Of a DNA stretch of 64,000 nt, positions 1 through 12,400 are shown one piece after another; positions within the stretch are counted from its first letter, which is position 1, and every line of letters begins with the position of its first letter. The notes beneath the pieces are model-generated. The model saw only the letters and a program-made list of their open reading frames with translations. It did not search any database and had not been told where the DNA came from. The stretch comes from Tritrichomonas musculus (lineage: Eukaryota; Parabasalia; Tritrichomonadida; Tritrichomonadidae): positions 3,100,001-3,164,000 of the forward strand of contig JAPFFF010000007.1 in assembly GCA_039105265.1 (NCBI GenBank), in the 5' to 3' direction. The position numbers and the translations under genes are program-made.

Positions 1-3000
1 CCTTCTGCCATGAATACAATAGAGCCTCCATTCTTCCAAAACTTAATTAATACTTCAATAAAGTCACCTACAAGGTTTGGATCAGAATGCTTATTTGGAT
101 CAGTTTTATTTACAGGTAAAACTTTATAAGGAGGACCACAGAAAACCAAAACTGCGTAGTAATCACAGTATCCTGGGCGTGTTTGTCTTGTGAGCTCATC
201 AATTGCTGATTCATAATCTTGAACCACTTTTAATTCAATGCCAAAATGATCGACTGCCGTTTTGACGCATTCTGTCTTGTTTGGATCTGATGATTTGAAT
301 ATATAATCAGGATGAACAAATTCTTTTTCGTTTTCAGGATTTAATGTTACATCCCACAGCATTACAAACAAAATTTTCTGTGTCTTTAGGAAATCCTTTG
401 TATAAAGCTCGGTATTTTTACATTTCCGATATCTTGCTCTTCGTTATAAAAGTCACTAATGGCATCAAGAGCTGGCATAATTCCATGCAATTCAGATTTA
501 AGAGATTGGTAAGATGGAGTTGATTCATTTCTGATTATTAAGCGCATTGCATCATGTGCAGCGGAAACAACTTCTGAATGGTCATCTGGACGTGACATAC
601 TAATTGATGGCCACTCTGGAAGTTTATTTGTGAGTGAATCACCATAAATTGAAGCAATGCCTTTCATAATATTTGATGGATTTGGTGAATAAATGATTTG
701 TGGGAATAGTTTTTCGATGCCCTTTTGATAAATGCCTAAGCCAATACCGAAAGCCGCAATACCTGATTGAACACAAATATTGATGGCATCAATAATACGG
801 CTACGATCTTTTTCTTCGAAGAGACCATCGGTAAGAACAAGGAGAATACTGGAGTATTCCGTCGACGTAAATCAAATGCAGAATGAATTGCAGATGCAAG
901 ATCGCATGTCAGAATTGGATTGGCTAACAAAGAAAAGAGAGTAGGCCAAAGAGGTGATTTATTATTTGTTGCACGATTTGTTCCTACTTCTGAGCAAAGA
1001 ATCATTTAAATTAAATCAAAGCATGGAAGATAAATTGAAGCAAGAGAAGATAAAACATTACGAACTGTTTGAAGAGAGTGAGGACCAGAAAGATCATGGA
1101 AACAAGATATTGATGGATCAATCACAATTGTGACACCATAATTTCGTACAAGTCCTCCTTTTTCCTCAAGATAAATAAGAGGATCTGGTACTGGGTTAAT
1201 TAAATTCAAAATTAGAGCTGTGATATCGAAGTCTGTTCCTGTTGTTGATAATATTGTTTGTGATGCCTTATTTGGTTTAAATATTGTTTCAAGAGCAGCC
1301 TGACTTAATTTACGACGATTCTCAATAAATTTATTCACAAAGTTCTCATATTCAGCCTTTGATAATGATTCATCAAATTTGCATTGTGCAATTTTGCCAA
1401 GTTTATTACGATAGAATGCTGGATCAGGTTTATCATGGATTGTGCTAGCATTCTTTAATGCTTGCGTCTTTTCGGCATAAACACCACATTTGATACTTTG
1501 CAAATCTGAATCTAAGTAATGAGAAAGACGATCAAGCATCCCTTTTGAAAGTGCACAATTAAATTCGAATTGTGATTTATTAAATTCTGGATTTATTGTA
1601 CTGGAACTTGTGTCAATAAAACGTTTCATAACAATTGCAAACATTGTTGAAAGTTTGTCAGCAACATCTTTACCAAAGATTGTATTGATTGATGCAATCT
1701 TAACTACAGAACGTGCATTATAATTTTTCACTTCTGTTTCAAAGCTTTGCCATGTTTCTTCAAGGAACTGAAGGTTTTGGCCTGTAAGTTCTGTTGATTT
1801 GATGAAAACAAATCCAAATGAAATCTTGTCGTTGGTCAAAATTAATTGTTCATCAAGACCATCATTTAAAGTGAAAATCGCTCGATATGGCTTGGGTGTA
1901 TAATTCATTTTTTCAAATGCAAATTACATTGAGCTCGCAAGCTTTGTTCTGTAGCGTTTGATCAGCAAGCAATCACAAATACGCTGCAGTACAGACACAG
2001 AATGTTCTTCAGTGAATGACTTAATTACACATTTAAAGTTCTCATCAGCAGTAACAGCTACTGAATAAGGAATTTCAAGAGCATTTAATGCATGGGTTAG
2101 CGCACAAATAATAAGCATATTAAATGCTTTATTTTCAAAACTAATAAATGAACTGCAATCAACAAGAATATTTGCAGAAATGTTTGAAAATGGAATTTCT
2201 TGATCAGAGGCTGCCTTAATAAACTCTTGTGCGACGTAATAACTCTGGGTCATTAGCGATACAATAGGATACTTCTCGTGATCAGGTTTAAGATACTGCT
2301 TAGTTAGTTCATGGGGAGGAATGTTAGGTATTTTCAAGATGCCATTTTTACTCATTTCTTTCATTCTTCTGATAGCACGTTTAATACCATCTTCTTCAAA
2401 CTGACGAGTATTAATATTTCTTGTTTTCTCTTCTTCATTATGGGATTTAGTGATGACAACAAAATCTTTGTTTGGATCGCTTATTTCTGTTTGATTGGCA
2501 AAGCCATCATCAGGCTCATCTTCATCATCATCAGGCTGATCACGTATGTGTTGGCCAAATTCAGTCATTAAACGCACGTATTCAACATAACTCGGCTCTT
2601 GTAAATCGTTTTCTTGGAGTATGATGCTTGATCCATTATTTGTTTCTTCAATTTCAAGATGGGCATTGTCTATTTGAAACACTGATGGAGATATTGCCAT
2701 TGGTATATTACTGTAGCTACAGTAATATATCATTTGAGAATATATTCCATGTTTCTTGAAGTAAGAATGGCTTATCTTTCGTTGGATGTTGGATAAAATC
2801 TTGGATCGCTACATCTGTTATCTTGCATTTTGGTGGTAAAACTTTTTGAATATCGATTCCAGCTTTCATAAATTCACCAATCATTGAAACAAATGGTGAT
2901 GTTAAAAGATTAGCAACATTTGAAACAAATGAATGATCCTTAATAGGTAAATCAGAATATATTTTCAATAACTGCAAAAAATATTTATTAGCTTCTTCTT

Positions 3001-3352
3001 CCATCTTGGTGCTTTTTTGTTGTAAACATAAATTGGTAAAAGCCTTGTACCTTGAAGGCATTGAAGATAAGAGTATCCAACTCTGAATGAGATGGAATTG
3101 TTATTTTTGGTAGTTTGATATCAGCTTTATTCATCAATGACCAACATCATGTTGATCAGTTCTTTCTTTTTGAAAAGGTGGCGATTTTTCTCTGAGTAAA
3201 AACGCCCCATAACAATCAGCAGGTTTAGCATGAACATGCATTCTGCCTGTATCCTCTTGAATTTGTCTGAATTTTTTATATGGCGCTGTTGTAGCTGCGT
3301 CACTTTCAGCATTTTTTTCAATTATATATAAAGCATATTCTTGTTCACTCAT
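1..3352 (-). pseudogene. Decayed VWA-domain protein gene, 3' end outside the window
   Basis: Read on the minus strand, one protein-like sequence runs from an ATG at 3352 to the window edge but is not in one frame. It changes frame near 3145, near 3030, near 2730, near 860 and near 400, and within a single frame it is cut by TAA codons at 1924-1926 and 1006-1008. Joined conceptually, the fragments include a von Willebrand A-like domain: the fragment at 1006-1908 contains IDPSISCF (the DxSxS MIDAS pattern), and the fragment just below 860 contains LTDG, the usual later MIDAS aspartate. A Glu/Asp-rich linker and a second alpha/beta segment with VDCSSFIS lie upstream (1924-2733). I do not recognise the parent family beyond VWA. 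Seven lesions in 3.3 kb, with protein-like sequence on both sides of each, argue for a pseudogene; assembly error is the alternative. The last fragment (1-410) is open to the edge. Confidence 0.7.
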
Positions 3353-3426
3353 TTATCATTTGAAAAGAAATATTCGTATTTAATAAACATAAAAAAAAAA
3401 AAAATATTATAAATAATATTTACAAT

Positions 3427-6400
3427 TTACACAAAATTACGAGGAACGTGGCAGTAAAGTGCTGTGCTATTAAGAAGCCAGTAACGATCACCACATTCAC
3501 TTGGCAAAATGACATCCATGATATAATTCTGAGTTTCACCGTCGAACATCAAAGTGCTGTTATAGTCAATTTTCCCTTCCATGAACAAGTATTTGTAGAG
3601 TGGGCAGAGGAAGGCTGATGATGCTCCCTTCTTATTGATAGGCATATTTGTCAAATTGGCACGAAGAGGTGGGAACTCATAAAAGGCAGCTGACTCGTTT
3701 GATTTTGGTGGGACCAATATATCTTTTTCGATTTTTCCATTCAAAGCATATAAGCCATTCAGAATCAATGATTCGTTTGATTTGCTACTTTTTGCCAATG
3801 AAAATTCGAAGGAGAGTCCGTTTGAGTCAATTCCTTCTCTAAATGCGAATTCGTGTCGATAGGCAGCAAAGAATCCCTGCAAATTATCAATTAGGCGAAC
3901 ATTTACCTGGTGAACAAAAGGTTCTTCGAGGCAGTCGATGAGGAATTTTCTTTTTTCTCCAAGGTATATCAAAAAGTTTTTCAAATTAGTAATCGTTGGT
4001 AGATGTGACACTTCTGACCATGATGAAGGTACTCTATCGTTCATCAAATCATCTTCAATGCTTTTATTCCTCTCTTTTACGTCTTTTTCAATAACGATCA
4101 AAATATCATTTAAAAAGTCGATTTCGTTTATCCAGAAAAGGAGGATTGGCGAGAATTCTATATCTGCCTCCACCATCTTTGGGTCAGTGATTGATGAACA
4201 TATTACAGAAGGGATTGCAGCGCCAGTATCCTTGAATTTCTTCTCAACTTTTTCAGAATATTTTTCAGAGCGTATTTGGTCGTACTCCAAAATTGCGAGG
4301 AACGGCTTTGACAGGTACAATGACATGTTCCAGCGCAGCACAGGCATTGCTGTCTTCCTGTGCACCATCAGTATGTCGGTTGTCTGAAAAAGTGGCATGC
4401 CTTTTGAGTGGTTCTGGTACGTCACCATCGCGCCGTCGTGGACGGGCACCCAGACGCTTGACTCGTCTGACGACTGGTCGAGAAAAGTGAAGCTATCACC
4501 GAGCAAGAAGTTTCTGTAGATTGACGATAGGACTGCGCGAAGGCATCTTCTGTCTTGCGTCTCGATGATCTGGCTGCCGAACGCGATCTCTTGCACGAAC
4601 TCGCGCAGGCTGCGCATTGGGATGCTCTCCGAAAGGAGGAGCGGCTTCACATAGTCAATTATCTCCTGAAGTGAAGTGATGTGATTTTCTTTGAACATTT
4701 TGAATCCTATCGGCTTCACGAACGACCGGAAGTTCATCGCCGCAAGCGTCAACGCCGAGAAGTAGAAGAGACGCTTCAGGACCTTCACGTTGTTGTCTGA
4801 GACAATTTGAGAGGAAAAGTGGTCGTAGGCGGCCTTCATCGTCTGCTTGATCGAAGGGTACGACTCAATCATCAGCTTGTTGCTTTCCATGACCAGATAG
4901 GGACTCAAAAAGTGGACAGTGTGTGCGTTTATGATGAGGCGGAAGTTGTTGTGGATCGATGCCGAGTGAAGAAGAAAGAGCATCTCGTTCAGGAGCTCCG
5001 CGGCACGGATGGACGGCGTCCAGTAGTGAAGAAGGACCCAGGAACCTCGATTCATTGCTTGTTTAATTGAATCGAAAATGATCGTTATCATTATTGGATC
5101 ATCTGACAGCGAAAAGGTCAAAAAATTGTCCATTTTGTGAAGCTTCATCACATGTGAGATGATGAGACTGGTCACATCATTCCGCCTGTTAGATGAGAAG
5201 ATCATTGTAGGTGTTGTCGAAATTTGACTGTTTATTTGGTCGACCTGGAAAATGGGGAAGTTGTTCATCAGATCATCCCCGAAAAACTGAAGTACAAAGG
5301 TCATTGCAAAATCAAAGAAATGTGAAATATCAACTGTTTTTAATTTCTCAATTATATCGGTTTCTGAATCTTCTTTTTCTTCTTTCTTTTCTGTGATATA
5401 TTTTGAATCTATTTTATCATTCAAATTTTCTATAATTTGTGAAAGGTCACTCAATTTTTTGTGTTGAGATAAAAAGGATGTTAAAAACATAAAGAAAATG
5501 GTATCTCGAAGCGAAAGGGATGGATACAATGAACGAAGTAACGAATCAAGCAATCCTTTCCTTACATCTTTCAATTGCTGATCTGACAATTTAGCTGTTC
5601 TTATAGTCCCAAATGTATGTAATGCAGAATATATGGTTTTATGAAATGCCGAAAAACTGAATTTATAATATGGTTGTACTTTTGGCATATAACGTGATAA
5701 GCAAAACCACATTGTGTTACATAATGTTATTATTGGACTCAGATTACATAGTGATTTCTCCATGTTTTTAGAAGATTCATCCGTATCTTTAATTAATTGC
5801 TTTGCTTCATCATAACGCTTTTTCGCATCAGCAAGGAGATCAATTGTTTCATTATCATCGAGATAAGAATATTTTTCACTTTTTTGTCTATTTGTTGACA
5901 TTTTATGAATTAATTGTAATATTTCGTTTTCGGATTGAATGATTGTGTGGTTTCTAGCCGTTTCTGCCTTTGGAATATCAGCTAATGTTGATACGTGAAT
6001 TGGTTCAAAGTGGTTAACAAAAACTTTCCTAATTGAGTTATTTATATAGTTTAAGCATGACGGATAAGCATTAATCACTGTTGTTCTTGTTAAAAGTTCA
6101 ACTGGTATTTTTTCTGGTTCATTAATATTTGTAACGTAAATTGGTCGGAAATTTGGGTTGCAACTAAATTTCACATTATTCAGTGTAATTTCGCCACTTT
6201 TTCGCATTAGACGTGAAATTATACTTACTCTCTGATGAAGGTTATCTACATCTGTAATGAACAACGTCTTGCCATCCTTCATTGACTCTGTTAAAGCTGA
6301 TTCATAAAATTGAGAATTAACAGAAATTATAAAAGCTTTGTTTGCATTCAAAAAAGAATTAATGATGATCCCATCAGGATCAATTAAAAGTGGTGGCTGT

Positions 6401-9400
6401 GGAGCGTTGAAAATATGTTCGATTTCAATTAATATATTTTGTGGAAGTTCAACATTTGCAATTGTAACAGTCAATTTCCTTGTTAATTTAGCAGTTATTT
6501 CTTCATAAGGGTTTTTGAAGGACGTTGCAATGTTTGCCTTGAGTAATTCTTCTGTTGCAGATTTAATTATCTCTCTTCGATTCTCGAGACTACAGACTCC
6601 GCAATAAGAGAGATAAAGGGCACAAAGAATAGAATCTCCGCATTTCTTATCATTACATTTATCAAACTTCTCATTATAATCTTTCCAACTTTCAAATATA
6701 TCATCTAAACCATTCAAAATTGAATCGATTTTCATTTTCTGAGAGTATATTGAATTAAATTCATTTTGAGCTTTCTCCATTTTTTCTTTTAATTCATTAA
6801 ATGCATCATAAGTAGGTTTATTGCTTTTATCTTCATCATCTATTTTATTTCCCTCTTCTTCCATATAGGCCAAATATGCATTCAAATCATTATGACGGAT
6901 TTCAATTTCAACTTGAGTTGATTGAAGTTTGAATCTATGAGAGACAAGATTGAAAATTGCCTGAATGAATTGAAGAATTGTTGACAAAATAGGTGCCACG
7001 TTCTCCATGCTTTCTTTTTGAAGGTCTTCCTGATTCAAATAATTCTTGATCTGATTGATCATTTCATGAGTAACTTTTTCTGGTTTTATTTCTAGTATCA
7101 GTTGAGGGAATGATGGATCATTAAGCATTTCTTCTGTTTTATCTTTTCCGATTCTTCTCAAAATGCATAAAATTTCGAGAATCATTTTCAATGAATTGAA
7201 TGATGAAATTTTTGCGAGCTTAATTGGTCCGACATCTTTTTCTGTCAATTTTGAAATCTCTTCAATTGCATCATTCAATGCAGGCTCGTCCTTTTTGATT
7301 GCCTCTTCAAGTTCCGAGAGTTTGTTTTTCTTTTGTCTCAATTCTTTTTCTTTCAATTGTTTCACATCGTTCATTTTTGATCGTTTTTCTTTGAAATTTG
7401 AAGTAATGGCGTCAATTTCTTTCTTTTGCTCATTGTAGCTCTTCTTCAATGAGTCAAGTTCAGGCTGCAGTGAATTGATTGATTCAATGTAAACACTTCT
7501 TTCTGAAGATAAACGGTTGGTGAAGTCAAGAGCGGTTGTGATGTCAAAATGAGATTCGAAAACCGGTGAATCATAGAATTTCAAGAAAGTTTTAATGAAG
7601 TCATAAAATTGATTGACATGATGAATTGGCAAAAATTTGTCAATTTTCTCCCAAATTGAAATGAAGAGGCTTCTCAAATTTTGTTTTTCAATGTAATTCT
7701 CACAAATTGAGTCCATTGTTGGCGGGATTATTCGAACCTTGTCGAATATTTTGACATCTTCAATAATTTGGCAATCTTTTGCGATGACGAGTCTGCACTT
7801 GCATTTGATGATAAATTTAAATTTATTCATCCATTCTCGCCTTTTATTTATCTCCACTTTTTCTTCGGTTTGTTCGCACTTTTGGACCAAAGAATCGATT
7901 TCTTCGATGGTGAAAAGATGGCCGATATTCAACGCGCCGAAGATTGAGCAGAGTAAGTTGTATTCAGAAATGTTGCTCTCATTGACTCTCATCACGAAAA
8001 GTTGCGTCTTATTCTCAGTGATGGCTGCATGGACGTTCTTTTTAATTGTCGGCAAAAATGACACTTTTTCTTCTTCATTCAAATCGACAAAATTGAATCC
8101 AAAAACAGACGAGAAAAGTTTGCACAACGCAATTCGCGCACTTCCGGTGATAGACGAGATGATGCAATGATTTCCGGGCTTTAAGAGTGAAATTGACAAT
8201 TTAATGAAATTTGAGAGTGTCAGTTCACTTACATTTGAATGCATGAGGTCACTTAACTTTTTCATCATTGAATCATCATTCAATTTTATGATTTTCGGCG
8301 TGAATTTCCCGATTTTTTGAGTAAAGTGATAATTGACAACTGCAAAAATTTTGTCATTTTCAAACTTTTCTTGGGCATCGCCGAAATTGTGTTCATTGAA
8401 TTTCGGTTTGGCCTGTTTTAAAAATACGTCAAATTTTGAATTGTCGCAATTAAAGCAGATGAAGAAGATTTCAGAGAGGATAACTTGGAAAACAATAATT
8501 TTGTCTTCTTCTGAGGCAGCTGCACGTTGTGGAAGATGAGACACCAAAATGATAATTGTGAGAATATTAGATAACGTAATATGAAGAAGATCAATGATAA
8601 TGTTCATGATTTCAATTAGATCACTGTTGATACCAAATGCATTCATCGCCTTCTTACAAATGTACATCTTCGTTGATGTCGGATATTCGAGAAGCTGAAT
8701 TGGGGTGAAATGTGATATGAAACGGCTAGGTATTTTACTAATATCTGTTGCTTTTATAACGACGAAAAAGTCCTCAATTTGAACTTCGTCGAGCATTTTT
8801 GGATCTATATGTGATGTTAATTGAATTTTCTTTGTTGCCATTAATTGTCTTATGAATTCAAGAACAGATATATTTGCTGAATCGATATTAGAGAAAACCA
8901 AAGCAAACAACTTTGGTGGTTCCAAATTTATCTTCAATTTCCTTACCAAATTTGTTTGTGTTTGAATAATCTCAATAATATCATCTGTTGATATTATCGG
9001 TGTCAATGTTATCTCTATTGGGCAAACGACGTCACTATTATGCAGCATGAATGAAAGAATGGATGATTTCCCTGAAAAACTTGGTCCAAAAAGCAGCACA
9101 TTTGAATGTGTTTGTATTGATGCATTAAAAGTGACCGATGGTATCAAAAAGTTTGGATTAGGAATGACAAAATCATCAATAAATAAAGGAACAGAACCTT
9201 TTTCCTCAAAGTCAACAAGAACACGTGATGTAAGCAACGAATGATCAATTGGTGAAATTTTATTCCCATAAATTTGACACGTTGCAAGTTTCGGCTTCGG
9301 AAAAGCTTCGAGGAATTGCTCAGTAACTTCGAATTCGCTCCAATCAGCAGGAATTGGCAAGTTAAACTGGTCAACAAGCCACGTATCAAACTCATCAATT

Positions 9401-12400
9401 TTATCAGATTGTAAAATTGATGAAAAAATGTCAAAAAATCCACGAATCATTAAAAATTTTGCATTTTCACCGTTTTCTAAAACTTTGATTGAACTGTTTA
9501 AGATGTATTGAAGACCATAAATGCCGGCCTTCTCGGAATACTTGTCAGCAATTGGAATGATATCAATCAAGCAAGGCAAACTGATCACTTTTTCAATGAT
9601 GTATGGTGAAATGTCAGAAAAAATATCCAAAAGAAAAGAAAATTCTTCATCTGAGAATTTCCCTTTGAAATGCAAGCAAGCATTTGAGAAAGGAAAAGAT
9701 GGATACGAAAATTTAACAGATTTCATCACATGTAATAAAACGCTCTCAACTTGAAGACTCTTCATTGGAAGGATGCCGCAAACAGACAAAAGTTCAGGTG
9801 TCAAATTGCAGACATCGTCGGTTTCGACAATGCAATGAAAGCTCGAATCGGCAGGGAAAGATCCGAGTGAATTTATTCTAAACTCTGCATCCTCACTAAC
9901 AAACTGGTACAAAAATTTTGAGAACTTATTTGTCATGTAACCGTCAAACCGTAAAATTCTGTGATGCGTGTGTTCAAAGAAGTTTAAATTGGTCAAAGCT
10001 GTTTGAAATGTTCCATACGACCACTTAATTGTGTCTAGTCTGTCTTTGTACGAGTTGCCAAAGACTTTGTCCCACGTGTTTGAGTTCTGGTAAATTGTGC
10101 AGATCTTCCATGGTCGGATTCCTTTGAAATGGTTGATTACATCAGCGTCAGAAATCATTGAATAATAAACTTTTTCCATCAATTCAATAAGAAGTGACTT
10201 CCCACTGTTCGGAGGACCGCAAATGATGATGCAGTTTGATGTCATCATCATTTGGAACAAGAAATTCGCTTTCTCAATCAAATAATTGATTGGAAAATCA
10301 ATTCCCATCGTCTTTGATGCTTCCAAAATCACATCACCGATGATTGACGTGACTTTATCGAGGTAGAAATTGCACGGATTCGTGATTGTGTTTTGGAACT
10401 TAATGAAGGATTCAAACAGCCTGAAATGTGAATACAAAATCTTGATGAGAAGTCCGATGCTTCTTTTTTCAATGATTGTTTGAAAGTGGTCAAATGCTGA
10501 TCGTGCAATTGAGAAGTGTTCGGCAGTTCTTGAGTCTTCGTAATAATTAATGAATTCGACTTTGTTTGAATGCATTAATTGACGAAGAAGATCTTGGCCT
10601 GCACTTGCTATCTTCAAGCAATGTTGTAGCTTTGAATGTGTCAAATTAAACAGAGGAATCACAGAGCTTACAAAGCCTTCAAGTTGGTCTGCAATTTCTT
10701 TAGATGACAAAAAACCGCACGTGATTAACTTGGTCTCAATGATGCGCTTAACAAGTGGCGATGATAACGAAATGGGTCGAACATAAGAACGAAGTTGCGG
10801 AGGAATTTTTCCTTCTTCCAAGAAAGAGTTCAATGAAGTTGTCAAAAAAATTCTCGTGTCAGAGTTCATCTCACAAAAGTTCAAATAAGGATTGCTGATT
10901 GGCAAATTAGTTTTCAATGAATCATTCATCGCCCGAATTGAGTCAAACATGAACGATAACGATGAAGGATTTAATTGATCAATTTCAGAGAATAAGACCC
11001 AACTTCCCGATAATGCTGCGCCTTTCAAAACTTGGCTATAGAAAAAGTTGGAGAACGATGGAAATGAAGCAGCTGAAAAAACGTATTTTCCAAGATAAAA
11101 CGCGAAAGTTCGAATGATTTCATTCTTGCCTGCTCCAAAGGGACCAAATATCAATGGAATTTGTTTGTAAACACGTGATTGACACATGTTTAATAACGTG
11201 TGTTCAACTGTCGGAGTGATCATCATTTTGGGAACTTTCCCCCAGAACTCGTGTCCATGGCTCCACTTGTTGTCGCCAAACAAGATTGTTATGTCCATTG
11301 ACGACGTGTCATATTTGTACTTAAGCGTGTCGTGCCATGTCTGGCTTGCTGAAGAGTCCTTGACTCGATCCGACAACATTTTTGTCTTCTCAAAATAAAA
11401 CAAAATATTCGTCAAAAGCGCTGACACTTTTCCGAGCTCTGACTTGGAGAGCGGAGTTGTCATTAAGTTGATCAAATCGTTGATTTTGTGACGAAGGCTG
11501 CTTTGAAAGTTGATGAATCCTTTCGGATTCGCTTCGAGGTTGTTGAAGCAGTCTTCAATGTCGCGCGTGAAGGTGACATTGATTGTCAAAACCGCTATGT
11601 ATGAAGTAACCGACATTATCCATTCATTCAGAGCGGTTGAGCTGAAAAGTGACAAAGAAACAGCAACAGCTTCCTTTGTTGATTCCTTCATTGACGTGAA
11701 CAAAGTCGGGATCCATTCATCGATGTGGCTTGAGCATGAAATTGAATTCATGAAGGTCAAATTGTCGCCATCTTCACCAATCAAACCGTTGATCTTTAAG
11801 TCAGGAAAATTTGACTGGCTCGAAGAATTTGGCATAATCGAAGCTTTCTCTGAATGCATGTCAAGAGACGTTATATTCATCATCATCTTCACAATTTCAG
11901 ACGATAATGAACAGAAATCAGTCGTTGAGTAAAGATTGATGATCTCGTCATTCGACAAGAAATAAAGTCTCGGAATTGACTCTCTTTTCTTGTCGACAAA
12001 TTCTGACAAGGAGTCAAAAATGGTCTCAAATAAACCGCCAAATTCAATGAAGTCGTCAAGCAAGGTTGGATAAGAGAAGACATGGAACAACTTCCTGTTT
12101 TTCTTGATGTGCTCGATGATTCCTTTCCATTTCTCTTCGATTTTTTCATAACTTTGCTCTTGACCAGGTAGCACGTCAAAAAGTTCCGTCTTTTTCTTAA
12201 GATTTGAGATGACGACCCAATTCTTTTCAAATTTTTGCCACTTGTCAAGGATTTCAATGATGTTATTCAAATTTTGTGCCAGTAAATAAACGTTCTCATA
12301 AATGCCTTGCACAAATTTGTTCGACATCATTGAATTCAATTGAACAGACGTGTTGTCGATGTCGCCAAGAAGCGTGTCTAAGTGGCCCAATCTGACATCA

